A stretch of 39,625 nucleotides of DNA from an uncultured Bacteroidia bacterium. Its GTDB lineage: Bacteria > Bacteroidota > Bacteroidia > Bacteroidales > UBA932. The stretch is taken from NCBI GenBank assembly GCA_902801205.1, contig CADCHE010000017.1, positions 1-39,625 on the forward strand. The letters are read 5' to 3'. The position numbers were made by a program, and so were the translations under genes. The number at the start of each line of letters is the position of its first letter. The first letter of the stretch is position 1. This document shows positions 1 to 6,530 of this stretch, piece after piece. The notes beneath the pieces were generated by a model that saw nothing but the letters and a program-made list of their open reading frames with translations, made no database searches and was not told where the DNA came from.

Positions 1-59
1 CCCGCATCCAACAGGTGCATGGCTTGGACATACTTAGGGTAGTTCTCATTCTTTTTCAT
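1..59 (-). CDS. IS3-family transposase OrfA, N-terminal fragment
   Basis: Only the first 19 to 20 codons are present (MKKNENYPKYVQAMHLLDAG), starting with ATG at 59 and continuing past the window edge. The tyrosine-rich start followed by an amphipathic stretch would suit the beginning of the helix-turn-helix domain of an IS3 OrfA, but that domain itself is not visible. The identity is inferred from its position just inside an IS3-type terminal repeat. An unrelated short gene is possible. Confidence 0.45.
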   Translation of the reverse strand, partial: MKKNENYPKYVQAMHLLDA

Positions 60-93
60 CTACCTTGTCTTTGTGTCCAACTTTTGGGGTGCA
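1..93 (-). mobile_element. Partial IS3-family (IS150-like) insertion sequence, left part outside window
   Basis: Read on the minus strand, the segment starts at 93 with TGCACCCCAAAAGTTGGACAC (93 to 73). This matches the terminal inverted repeat style of IS3/IS150-group elements, which carry a CCCAAAAGTTGGACA core just inside a terminal TG. An open reading frame begins 13 bases further in and runs off the window edge, as expected for the first transposase gene. The element end sits about 37 bases upstream of the promoter box of the flavodoxin gene. The other end and any target duplication lie outside the window, so completeness cannot be judged. The assignment rests on the terminal repeat pattern and ORF position, not on transposase catalytic motifs. 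Confidence 0.6.
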
Positions 94-129
94 GATCATT
101 TATGAAAGCGTGCAAAGGGAAATGCTCCG

Positions 130-137
130 TAAATTTG
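130..137 (+). promoter_or_regulatory. Bacteroidota -7 promoter box (TAAATTTG) for the flavodoxin genes
   Basis: TAAATTTG fits the TAnnTTTG consensus of Bacteroidota housekeeping promoters. It lies about 40 bases before the chosen start at 179. No clear TTTG -33 box is seen 19-21 bases upstream. The IS end at 93 is close enough to have replaced native upstream sequence. Confidence 0.45.
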
Positions 138-178
138 CACAACACATAAAACGGTAAAGACTTATGCAGAATACGCGG

Positions 179-835
179 ATGAAAAAGCATTGGACGTCGT
201 TCATGGCCCTGGCGCTCCTTTCCCTCTTCGCCTTTGTTTCCTGCGGGAAATCGGATCCGGACAACACCGGAACGGAGAAACAGGAAGAAACGGAAGCCCC
301 CCAGGAACCGCAAGGCAATTCCGATCCGGAAAGGTGCCTGATTGTCTATTATAGCTACACCGGGCATTGCGAAGAGATTGTCGCGGCACTCTCCTCCCAC
401 CTGGAGGCGGACGTGCTCCGGATCCGGGAAGCCGACGAAAGCGCAGACTACAATGCCAACGGCTATAAGCTTGGCAGCGACATGATCAATGCCATCAACA
501 AGGCTCCGGACCAGGCTGCCAGTTATCCCGCCATCAAAAGCGTGGACAAGGAGGCCGGGGAGTACGACACCATCATCGTCGTAACGCCCCTCTGGCACAG
601 CCGAATGGCCGCCATCATGCAGACCTACCTGTTCCAGAACAGCAACAAACTCAAAGGGAAGAACATCGGCCTGGTGGTTTCCAGCGCCTCGTCGGGGATC
701 TCCGGCGTGGAGGCCGACGCCAAGCGACTTCTTCCTGACGGAAAATTCTACGCCTCCAGCCTCTGGATCAATCACCAGAACCACTCCAACCGCGCGCGTC
801 TCGTGAAGGAATGGCTGGAGAAAAACATAATCTGA
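179..835 (+). CDS. Flavodoxin-like lipoprotein
   Basis: The protein has 218 residues from this start. The first 22 residues form a lipoprotein signal (basic MKKH, hydrophobic core, FVSC lipobox with Cys22), followed by an acidic linker rich in Glu and Pro. The rest is a flavodoxin fold. The IVYYSYTGHCEEI loop is the FMN phosphate-binding loop, the VVTPLWHSRMAAIM strand-loop follows, and a late LVVSSASSGISG strand completes the pattern. It probably binds FMN and carries electrons at the periplasmic face of a membrane. An in-frame ATG at 164 would add five residues before the signal, so 179 is preferred because MKKHW is a normal signal start. The next gene, also a flavodoxin lipoprotein, follows after 5 bases. 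The electron partner is unknown. Confidence 0.82.
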   Translation: MKKHWTSFMALALLSLFAFVSCGKSDPDNTGTEKQEETEAPQEPQGNSDPERCLIVYYSYTGHCEEIVAALSSHLEADVLRIREADESADYNANGYKLGSDMINAINKAPDQAASYPAIKSVDKEAGEYDTIIVVTPLWHSRMAAIMQTYLFQNSNKLKGKNIGLVVSSASSGISGVEADAKRLLPDGKFYASSLWINHQNHSNRARLVKEWLEKNII

Positions 836-840
836 CAGTC

Positions 841-1425
841 ATGAATAAGATTCTCACCATGATCACGGCCATCGCCTTGATGGGCATGGCAATCACCGCC
901 TGCGGGCAGAACAAGAACAAGAAACACAACAAGGAAATGAAAACACTGGTAGCCTATTTTTCGGCCACCGGCACCACCCAGGCCGTGGCCGAGGACCTCG
1001 CCGAAGTGACCGGAGCGACCCTCTATGAAATCAAGCCGGAGGTCGCATACACGGCCGCAGACCTGGACTGGACAGACAAGACCTCCCGCAGCAGCGTGGA
1101 GATGCAGGACCGCGCTTTCCGCCCCGCCATCGTGAAGGACCTGAAGGATGCCGGCACCTATGATGTGATTTTTATCGGCTTCCCGGTCTGGTGGTACACG
1201 GCCCCCACCCTCATCAACACTTTCATCGAGACCTACGGATTCAAGGGCAAGACCGTCATCTTCTTCGCCACCTCCGGCGGCAGCAGCATCGACAAGGCCA
1301 ATGCCGAGTTCAAAGAACAGTACCCGGAGATCAAATGGAAAGCCGGCAAGACGCTGAACCGCGCGACGAAGGAGGAGATCAAGACTTGGGCGGAGGGTGT
1401 TTGTTTCCGGCAAAAGAATGATTAA
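841..1425 (+). CDS. Second flavodoxin-like lipoprotein
   Basis: The protein has 194 residues. A short lipoprotein signal ends at Cys21 (ITAC lipobox), then a Lys/Asn-rich spacer leads to the flavodoxin domain at about residue 34. The FMN loop YFSATGTTQAVAEDLAE is canonical. The PVWWYTAPTLINTF segment is the aromatic flavin-stacking region of the flavodoxin/NrdI-like family seen in many gut Bacteroidota, and FFATSGGSSIDKA completes the binding site. It differs clearly from the preceding flavodoxin, so the pair is not a recent duplication. The start at 841 is 5 bases after the upstream stop. An earlier in-frame start at 811 would put ten extra residues before the signal. Its 3' end overlaps a possible alternative start of the next gene, which suggests one transcript. 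Confidence 0.85.
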   Translation: MNKILTMITAIALMGMAITACGQNKNKKHNKEMKTLVAYFSATGTTQAVAEDLAEVTGATLYEIKPEVAYTAADLDWTDKTSRSSVEMQDRAFRPAIVKDLKDAGTYDVIFIGFPVWWYTAPTLINTFIETYGFKGKTVIFFATSGGSSIDKANAEFKEQYPEIKWKAGKTLNRATKEEIKTWAEGVCFRQKND

Positions 1426-1456
1426 ATTTGGTTCCGGAACCAAAACTGCTCTACGC

Positions 1457-1837
1457 ATGGAAACACGCAAGCACCTCGCCGCCGAAAAGAAACGCTGCAA
1501 CTCACATAACTGCGCCCAGTCGGTCGTCTGCACCTACTGTGACCTCGTGGGCCTTTCCGAGCAGACCGCCCTGGACATCGCCGGAGCCTACGGCACGGGC
1601 ATGGGCAACATGGAAGGCACCTGCGGAGCCCTTGTCGGTGCCGGGATGATCGTCGGCCTCGCCACGAAGGACCGCAACCTCTCCCGCTCCCGGATGAAGC
1701 AGATCATGACGAAGTTCCAGGAACGGAACGGCGCCACCCAATGCAAGCTTCTCAAGGGTGCCGGAACCGGAAAGCCGCTTCGAGACTGCCCGGACTGTGT
1801 CGCCGATGCTTCCGAGTTCCTCGAAGAATTCCTCTAG
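1457..1837 (+). CDS. C_GCAxxG_C_C family cysteine-rich protein
   Basis: The protein has 126 residues. It shows the family pattern: NCAQSVVCTYC near the N terminus, a glycine-rich GTGMGNMEGTCGALVGA stretch (the GCAxxG element in variant form), and a C-terminal pair in CKLLKGAG and DCPDC. At least seven cysteines suggest metal or cluster binding. Members are common in anaerobes, and their reaction is not established. The start at 1457 places the RKHLAAEKKRC helix first, as is usual for the family. An upstream ATG at 1418, overlapping the flavodoxin stop, is an alternative that would add 13 residues. It follows two flavodoxins, so a redox role is reasonable by context only. Confidence 0.78.
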   Translation: METRKHLAAEKKRCNSHNCAQSVVCTYCDLVGLSEQTALDIAGAYGTGMGNMEGTCGALVGAGMIVGLATKDRNLSRSRMKQIMTKFQERNGATQCKLLKGAGTGKPLRDCPDCVADASEFLEEFL

Positions 1838-1887
1838 ACCGGACACCGGCGCGATACAATGTTACTTTGACAACTCAACCTTCAGAT

Positions 1888-2187
1888 ATGGACAAACAGG
1901 CAAGGATTGACAGGATCTCCAGGATGGAGGACTGCTTCGACGATGTTACCCGCATGCTGGCCGAGTTGGATGGAACCATCGGCAAATGGGAGGACGCCAA
2001 GGGCCAGCTCGAAGTGCTCAAGGACTACATAGCCTCCGGAGACTGGAGGAAGGATTACGAGGCGGACGAAGCCGGGAAACTCCCCGCCGGCCTCAAGCGG
2101 GGCGTCCTCTCGCAGGACGGCCTGTACGACCTCCTCCAGGATGCCGATAAGATCCTCCGCCACGCACTGGAAGTGCTTGGCAAATAA
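1888..2187 (+). CDS. DUF4298 domain protein
   Basis: The protein has 99 residues and no signal peptide. It fits DUF4298: an N-terminal helix of the form RISRMEDCFDDVTRMLAEL, a helix GQLEVLKDYIASGDWRKDYEADE with the conserved acidic-aromatic WRKDYEADE, and a final helix GLYDLLQDADKILRHALEVL. It is predicted to be cytosolic, all-alpha and highly charged. The function of the family is unknown. The start at 1888 matches the MxxxxRIxRME family start, and the frame extends upstream only through sequence belonging to the previous gene. There are 50 bases between it and the upstream stop, with only a degraded promoter-like box, so it may share the transcript. Confidence 0.82.
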   Translation: MDKQARIDRISRMEDCFDDVTRMLAELDGTIGKWEDAKGQLEVLKDYIASGDWRKDYEADEAGKLPAGLKRGVLSQDGLYDLLQDADKILRHALEVLGK

Positions 2188-2244
2188 TCAATTACGATTT
2201 GACTGCTGCAGGCTGCAGCGTCCGGATCGTTTTCGCGACGTTGA

Positions 2245-2544
2245 TCATATGGTCCGCGATACGAGCCGGAGTCTGCAGAGGGTAAGCCATTGCCTTTCCA
2301 AACAGAAAACAGCAAGGGGATGCAGCAACTTGCCGGAAAGGCAGCTGGCATCCCCCTGAATAAAGGGCAAGAAAGATTCCAGGGGCTGACTTTGATCGCG
2401 CCGGACGGACCGGATCACCGCTTCTTCTTCGAAGTCTTCCACGTCTTCGCAGAAGACATCCTGGGGCTGGGCATCATTCTCAACAGGAAGGCTTTCCGGC
2501 AAGAATGTCAGAAACAACGCAAGAAATAACGTAAGCACCTTCAT
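2245..2544 (-). CDS. Possible small secreted protein
   Basis: This is a 99-residue frame that I do not recognise. Its first 20 or so residues (MKVLTLFLALFLTFLPESLP) look like a signal peptide, followed by an acidic segment CEDVEDFEEEAV and an unremarkable tail. It lies 70 bases downstream of the cyclophilin-like lipoprotein gene on the same strand, so it could be the last gene of that operon. Codon use is less GC-rich at third positions than in neighbours. No promoter box is evident just upstream. A short plus-strand frame (2290-2529) overlaps it but has no signal sequence. It could be a decayed gene whose signal survives. Confidence 0.35.
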   Translation of the reverse strand: MKVLTLFLALFLTFLPESLPVENDAQPQDVFCEDVEDFEEEAVIRSVRRDQSQPLESFLPFIQGDASCLSGKLLHPLAVFCLERQWLTLCRLRLVSRTI

Positions 2545-2614
2545 CGATCCGGATTACCGCAATAATTGTTCCGCCCGGAAGATGAAAGCCGTATTTTCCA
2601 TTTTGTCAATCACC

Positions 2615-3121
2615 TTACAAAGAAAGTGTCACACTGACATCGCCGCCACCCGCCTTCAGGAATCGCTTGAGAACGTCCAGCGAGGGGAACCTGATCTTTC
2701 CCAGCCGCGTGTAACTCCACGTATTGCTGCCATAGAACAGCACGATCTGGTTCCCGCTGTACAGGATGACATCACCCGCCTGCGTGGTCATTTGCGAATC
2801 GCTGGCGGGGAGCGAACGGCCGAGTGCCCCGACCTTTTCAAAACCGCCGTAATCCCGGGCTGTATAGGTAATGGGGGCTTTCCGCAGTGCATCCACCAGG
2901 GCACGGGTGGCGCCATTGTCTTCCAGGACGATCGGGAGTGTCGATCCGGAAACGGTTATTTGGATCTGGTCCGGCAGGGTCATGTCTTCTTCTTTTTCTT
3001 TTTGTACCGTCTGTTCCGCAGGAACCGGGGCGGGCTGCTGCTCCCCTTTTGTGCAGGAAAGCAGGGCCAGGAAGAGGATCCCCGCCCCAAGCCCTGCAGA
3101 CAGACCGAGAAGCGCCTTCAT
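2615..3121 (-). CDS. Cyclophilin-like fold lipoprotein
   Basis: The protein has 168 residues. A lipoprotein signal ends at Cys23 (LLSC), followed by a Pro/Glu/Lys linker. From about residue 50 the sequence follows the cyclophilin-like fold family (PF18050 type): IQITVSGSTLPIVLEDNGATRALVDAL, then TARDYGGFEKVGALGRSLPAS, GDVILYSGNQIVLFYG and YTRLGKIRF. These proteins share the cyclophilin barrel but lack proven prolyl isomerase residues, and their role is unknown. The ATG is one base from the stop of the upstream alpha/beta hydrolase gene, so the two are surely one operon. Homologues often sit near flavodoxins and hydrolases in gut Bacteroidota, as here. Confidence 0.82.
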   Translation of the reverse strand: MKALLGLSAGLGAGILFLALLSCTKGEQQPAPVPAEQTVQKEKEEDMTLPDQIQITVSGSTLPIVLEDNGATRALVDALRKAPITYTARDYGGFEKVGALGRSLPASDSQMTTQAGDVILYSGNQIVLFYGSNTWSYTRLGKIRFPSLDVLKRFLKAGGGDVSVTLSL

Positions 3122-3122
3122 A

Positions 3123-4196
3123 TTACTTCAGGTTCTCGTTGAAGAAGGCTTCGAGCTTGTCGTATGGAATCACACCGGCGACGTCGTCGTAGAGATCGAC
3201 GTGGGAAGCGCCGGGAATGATGAGGAGCTCTTTGTTCCCCTCACGGGCGCTCACTCCCTCGACATGCCTGCCGGTCATGCGCTCGAAGGCATACTCGCTG
3301 AAATAGCGGCTGTGGGCCCGCTCACCGTGGATGAGCAGCACGGGATGCTCGATCTCCTGCGCCCATGCCAGCAGGGGCTGGTTCAAGAAACTCTGGCAGC
3401 CGATGACGTTCCAGCCGTCGTTGGAGTTGCCACTGCGGGCATGATAGCCGCGCGGCGTCTTATAATAGGCATGATAGTCCTTGACGAACCAGGGAGCATC
3501 GTCCGGAAGCGGATCGATGACGCCGCCGGCCCGCTCGTACGTCCCTGCCGCGAAGTCCTTCGTCCGCTGGGCGGCCAGCGCCTTGCGTTTTTCCATCCGC
3601 TGGGCCGGCGTATCCTCACTGGCAAAATACCCCTCGACGTTCACCTTGCTCATGTCGTACATCGTCGAAGCCACTGTTGCCTTGATGCGGGGATCGAGCG
3701 CTGCCGCGTTGACGGCCATGCCGCCGAAACCGCAGATGCCGATGATGCCGATCCGCTCCGGATCCACCTGCGGGCAGGTGGAAAGGAAATCCACGGCCGC
3801 GAGGAAATCCTCGGTATTGATGTCCGGAGAGGCCATCCTGCGCGGTTCACCGCCGGATTCTCCGGTAAAAGAAGGGTCGAAAGCAATGGTTACGAATCCC
3901 CTTTCGGCCATGTGCTGGGCATAGAGGCCGCTGGACTGTTCCTTCACGGCGCCGAAGGGACCGCTCACCGCAATGGCGGGCATCCTGCCTGCTGCCTCTT
4001 TGGGAACATACATGTCGGCAGCGAGTTCGATGCCATAACGGTTGTGGAACGTGACCTTGCAGTGATTGACAAGTTCGGATTTCGGGAATGTCTTGTCCCA
4101 TTCCTGGGTAAGGGTAAGCGTGCTCATATCTTTTGTTTTTGTGTTGCAGCCGAAAAACATCAGGGATGCGACGGCGACGGGAATCAAATATCTCAT
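3123..4196 (-). CDS. Alpha/beta hydrolase lipoprotein with a cysteine at the nucleophile position
   Basis: The protein has 357 residues, with a lipoprotein signal ending at Cys17 (FFGC). The fold elements run in order: a strand around the oxyanion region (IAVSGPFGAVKEQSSG), FVTIAFDPSFTGESGG, the nucleophile elbow GIIGICGFGGMAVN, an alpha-helical cap in the middle, VLLIHGERAHSRYFSE, and the histidine motif GASHVDLYD near the C terminus. The elbow carries Cys (G-x-C-x-G-G) as in dienelactone hydrolases rather than Ser. Asp/Glu and His candidates are present, so the enzyme looks intact. The substrate is unknown; ester or lactone hydrolysis is the family expectation. It leads the operon with the cyclophilin-like lipoprotein. 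A TATCTTTG promoter box lies 15 bases before the ATG. Confidence 0.85.
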   Translation of the reverse strand: MRYLIPVAVASLMFFGCNTKTKDMSTLTLTQEWDKTFPKSELVNHCKVTFHNRYGIELAADMYVPKEAAGRMPAIAVSGPFGAVKEQSSGLYAQHMAERGFVTIAFDPSFTGESGGEPRRMASPDINTEDFLAAVDFLSTCPQVDPERIGIIGICGFGGMAVNAAALDPRIKATVASTMYDMSKVNVEGYFASEDTPAQRMEKRKALAAQRTKDFAAGTYERAGGVIDPLPDDAPWFVKDYHAYYKTPRGYHARSGNSNDGWNVIGCQSFLNQPLLAWAQEIEHPVLLIHGERAHSRYFSEYAFERMTGRHVEGVSAREGNKELLIIPGASHVDLYDDVAGVIPYDKLEAFFNENLK

Positions 4197-4210
4197 ACGC
4201 AGTGTTTTTG

Positions 4211-4218
4211 CAAAGATA
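4211..4218 (-). promoter_or_regulatory. -7 promoter box (TATCTTTG) for the hydrolase operon
   Basis: On the minus strand TATCTTTG lies 14 bases before the ATG at 4196. This gives a very short leader of about 5-10 bases. A TTTG occurs about 25 bases further upstream (4244-4247), longer than the usual 19-21 spacing. Confidence 0.6.
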
Positions 4219-4340
4219 CGTCTTTAGGAAGGTTCGCCAGCAACAAATATCCGCTGTATTTCTACCAATATCGCAGAATTATCGCATTTTTTGCCCATTT
4301 CTTTCCATAAATTCCCCAAAATGAGGAAGGTTTTTCATGA

Positions 4341-4408
4341 ATCCCCTATCGGCCGGGGGATGACGAAGACCCGCCTCCCGGAGCGGGGTCGCACACGCGC
4401 GAGCGCGT
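4341..4408 (-). terminator. Hairpin cluster after the GNAT gene, possible terminator
   Basis: Three inverted repeats follow the GNAT stop on the minus strand. They are a perfect palindrome ACGCGC-GA-GCGCGT (4395-4408), an imperfect stem GACCCGC/GCGGGGTC with one bulge (4368-4390), and ATCCCC/GGGGAT (4341-4361). None is followed by a clear T run, so intrinsic termination is uncertain. The rest of the 4197-4413 gap holds only the promoter box of the hydrolase operon. Confidence 0.35.
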
Positions 4409-4413
4409 CTTGA

Positions 4414-4989
4414 TTACGGTGCGATATCGTAGGTCATCCGCTGGAAATCCACACCGAACACGCGCCGGCGGTCCGCCTGCTTGAAGCCGATCGACGCATA
4501 GAGCCGGATCAGGTGGGGCATGCCACTGTCCGCCACCAGCGCGATTCTCCGGAACCCCAGGTGCTCCCCTTCCCGGATCCCGTCCTGCAGCAGCGCCCTG
4601 CCGATGCCGCGGTGCCGGCAGGACGGAAGGACGGCGAGAGAGTCCAGATAATACTCTCCGGGACCCGTTTCCATCTCGGATTCCGCGTCCATCCGGGCAA
4701 GTTCCGGCCATAGCTCGCAGAAAGTCCGGTGACGCAGCTCACGGTAGATTGCTCCGGGATAGGAAAGCAGGGAGCCGGCCAGGATGCCGTCCGCCTCCGC
4801 AACACGCGTATACCGGTAGGAATAGAGCAAGTCATCCCGCCGTTCACACACGACGAGACGTTCATAGATATCCGCCGCAGACGGGATCTCTGTCTCGAAG
4901 TCATAGAAATGCATTCCGGCCATGATGCATTTGGCCAGGAAAGGCGCATCTTCCGGGCGGGCGTCCCGTATTTCGAAACCGGCCTTCAC
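4414..4989 (-). CDS. GNAT family N-acetyltransferase
   Basis: The protein has 191 residues from a GTG start. The first segment FEIRDARPEDAPFLAKCIM is the typical GNAT beta1-alpha1 opening. Around residues 120-150 YYLDSLAVLPSCRHRGIGRALL contains the acetyl-CoA pyrophosphate loop (R-x-x-G-I-G-R-A pattern). The tail MPHLIRLYASIGFKQADRR is the conserved C-terminal motif with the Tyr general-acid position. The substrate is unknown. The reading frame is open upstream into the preceding gene, but that part is antisense-like or out-of-frame sequence. GTG at 4989 lies 14 bases after the stop of the upstream membrane protein gene and begins just before the first GNAT strand. The two genes are probably co-transcribed from the promoter near 5444. 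Confidence 0.82.
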   Translation of the reverse strand: MKAGFEIRDARPEDAPFLAKCIMAGMHFYDFETEIPSAADIYERLVVCERRDDLLYSYRYTRVAEADGILAGSLLSYPGAIYRELRHRTFCELWPELARMDAESEMETGPGEYYLDSLAVLPSCRHRGIGRALLQDGIREGEHLGFRRIALVADSGMPHLIRLYASIGFKQADRRRVFGVDFQRMTYDIAP

Positions 4990-5003
4990 CTGTCGTCTGG
5001 CTT

Positions 5004-5411
5004 TCAGGATTCCGCACCGGTCCAACGCGCGAAGAACTGTGCCGCCGCAGCGATGAGCGCCGGCCCCAATCCGCAGTAGAAGGAAGCGAAGAACGCCGTC
5101 GGAACCCCCGGAATGAACTTCAGGCTGATTCCGAGACACATCATGAAGATGACCAGGATCCACCCGCGCAACGGCAGGAAGGCCAGGATCCGGTCGGAAT
5201 ACTTCCGGACGATCCTGTTGAACATCCAGACGAAGCCGATGAGTACCAGAACGGAACCCACCGCAAGCCATACGATGCGTTTCGAAGGCCACAGTGCCAG
5301 GTACGACTGGATGCCGGTCACAAGGACTTTGATGCCCGGGGCGCCCCAGACAATGGCGTTGGCCAGCAGCAGATGCCGTTTGGCGACAGGCAGGATCTTG
5401 TCAATGTACAT
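5004..5411 (-). CDS. Small four-helix membrane protein, unknown function
   Basis: The protein has 135 residues, and I do not recognise a named family. Four hydrophobic segments are visible at about residues 14-35, 45-66, 78-98 and 103-126. The first loop is short and Lys/Arg residues lie in KRHLLL, PSKR and RKYSDR, suggesting an N-in topology. The sequence ends in a polar FARWTGAES. It is probably an inner-membrane protein. The ATG at 5411 is preceded by a TATCTTTG box at 5444-5451, and the GNAT gene follows after 14 bases. Nothing indicates transport or catalysis. Confidence 0.7.
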   Translation of the reverse strand: MYIDKILPVAKRHLLLANAIVWGAPGIKVLVTGIQSYLALWPSKRIVWLAVGSVLVLIGFVWMFNRIVRKYSDRILAFLPLRGWILVIFMMCLGISLKFIPGVPTAFFASFYCGLGPALIAAAAQFFARWTGAES

Positions 5412-5443
5412 ATCGATTCTTGAATGAAAGGATTGTAAATGTC

Positions 5444-5451
5444 CAAAGATA
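5444..5451 (-). promoter_or_regulatory. -7 promoter box (TATCTTTG) for the membrane protein-GNAT unit
   Basis: TATCTTTG on the minus strand lies 32 bases before the ATG at 5411. It sits back-to-back with plus-strand promoter boxes at 5475 and 5524, forming a divergent promoter region of under 100 bases. Confidence 0.6.
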
Positions 5452-5474
5452 AGTTATTTCTTGCAAACCCCCTT

Positions 5475-5531
5475 TATCTTTGCCGCAGAACCGTACGCGC
5501 TTTTCTTTCCGGCAAAGAATTCCTATCTTTG
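5475..5531 (+). promoter_or_regulatory. Two tandem -7 boxes (5475-5482 and 5524-5531) ahead of nnrD
   Basis: Two perfect TATCTTTG boxes lie 49 bases apart on the plus strand. The second is preceded by a TTTTCTTT stretch (5501-5508) at about the -33 distance. Transcripts would have leaders of about 120 and 70 bases before the ATG at 5606. These are longer than for most genes here. Confidence 0.55.
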
Positions 5532-5542
5532 ACGGGTTGCTG

Positions 5543-5576
5543 CGGGTGTGCCCGGACGGCATTGACGTCGCACCCG
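5543..5576 (+). other. Stem-loop in the 5' leader of nnrD
   Basis: CGGGTGTG (5543-5550) pairs with CGCACCCG (5569-5576) as an 8-bp stem with one G-U pair and an 18-base loop. It begins 12 bases after the second promoter box, so it would be near the 5' end of the mRNA. It could stabilise the transcript or control expression. It does not match any riboswitch class I can recognise. Confidence 0.35.
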
Positions 5577-5605
5577 GGTTTCCGGCAGCATCCCTTTGAA
5601 ACGCC

Positions 5606-6520
5606 ATGGACAAGGATCCCATTCAAATTGACAGCAGCCTTCTGCGGCCGGTCTTGCGTCCCCGTGAAGTCGACAGCCACAAAGGCGACTACGGGCACCT
5701 GCTCGTCGTCGCAGGCTGCCAGCGTATGCCCGGTGCAGCCGTCCTGGCGACAGGAGCGGCCCTCAAGTCCGGTTGCGGGCTCGTCACGCTCCATTCCACG
5801 GAACGCGCCCTGCAAGCCGTCATCAACCAGTACCCTTCGGCAATGCTCTCCGAAGACCCCGGGAAGACCTTCAGCATCCTGCCGGAAGACGGCATCGGCC
5901 GCTTCGACGCCCTGGCCGTCGGGCCGGGGCTGGACCGCAAACCCGTCACCCGGGAAGCGCTCGGCGCCCTCCTGCAGGAGGCCGGCAACCTCGCGATCCC
6001 GACGGTCCTGGACGCAGATGCACTGAACCTCCTTTCCGAGACGCAGGAGTGGCCGGACCTCGTTCCCAGGGGATCCGTTCTCACGCCGCATGCAGGAGAA
6101 CTCAGGAGACTCCTTTCGTGGGACAGCGAGGAAGCGCTTCACAAAACCGTTGCGGAAATCTGCAGACGGACGGAAAGTGTATTCGTGCTGAAAGGATACC
6201 GGACAGACATTTTCACGCCTGCCGGAGCCCATCTGGTTAACACGACGGGGAATCCCGGGATGGCCAAGGGCGGCAGCGGCGACGTGCTCACGGGATTGAT
6301 CGGCGGGTTGCTGGCGCGCGGCTATGCCCCGCAGGACGCTGCCGCCCTCGGGGTATGGATTCACGGCTATGCCGGGGATTTCCTGACCGCGACCACAACC
6401 GCAGAAGCCTATAACAGCCGGGACCTCATCGACGTCCTCTGGGCCGGCTTCGTCGCCCTGGAGAGGGACGATGACGGACTTTCTCCGCTGGCGCGGCAAT
6501 CCTGTAATGATTGTATTTAA
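5606..6520 (+). CDS. nnrD: ADP-dependent NAD(P)H-hydrate dehydratase
   Basis: The protein has 304 residues and corresponds to the C-terminal YjeF domain only. The enzyme dehydrates the S form of NAD(P)HX back to NAD(P)H using ADP, a metabolite-repair reaction in the cytosol. Visible motifs are HKGDYGHLLVVAGC near the N terminus, AVGPGLD, the DADALNLL strand, TPHAGELRRL, VLKGYRTDIFTP and the nucleotide site GNPGMAKGGSGDVLTG. The usual fused epimerase domain (YjeF_N) is absent, so this is a stand-alone dehydratase and the epimerase must be elsewhere. The end GLSPLARQSCNDCI is an atypical tail. The next gene starts 10 bases after the stop. Confidence 0.93.
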   Translation: MDKDPIQIDSSLLRPVLRPREVDSHKGDYGHLLVVAGCQRMPGAAVLATGAALKSGCGLVTLHSTERALQAVINQYPSAMLSEDPGKTFSILPEDGIGRFDALAVGPGLDRKPVTREALGALLQEAGNLAIPTVLDADALNLLSETQEWPDLVPRGSVLTPHAGELRRLLSWDSEEALHKTVAEICRRTESVFVLKGYRTDIFTPAGAHLVNTTGNPGMAKGGSGDVLTGLIGGLLARGYAPQDAAALGVWIHGYAGDFLTATTTAEAYNSRDLIDVLWAGFVALERDDDGLSPLARQSCNDCI

Positions 6521-6530
6521 CCCATTGATA

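Noticed and set aside
179-1425. Bilirubin reductase operon, because of the flavodoxin-like gene
   Set aside because: No BilR-like old-yellow-enzyme reductase is present, and both flavodoxins are lipoproteins.
2290-2529. 79-codon plus-strand frame
   Set aside because: It has no signal, motif or promoter, and overlaps a minus-strand frame with a better signal-like start.
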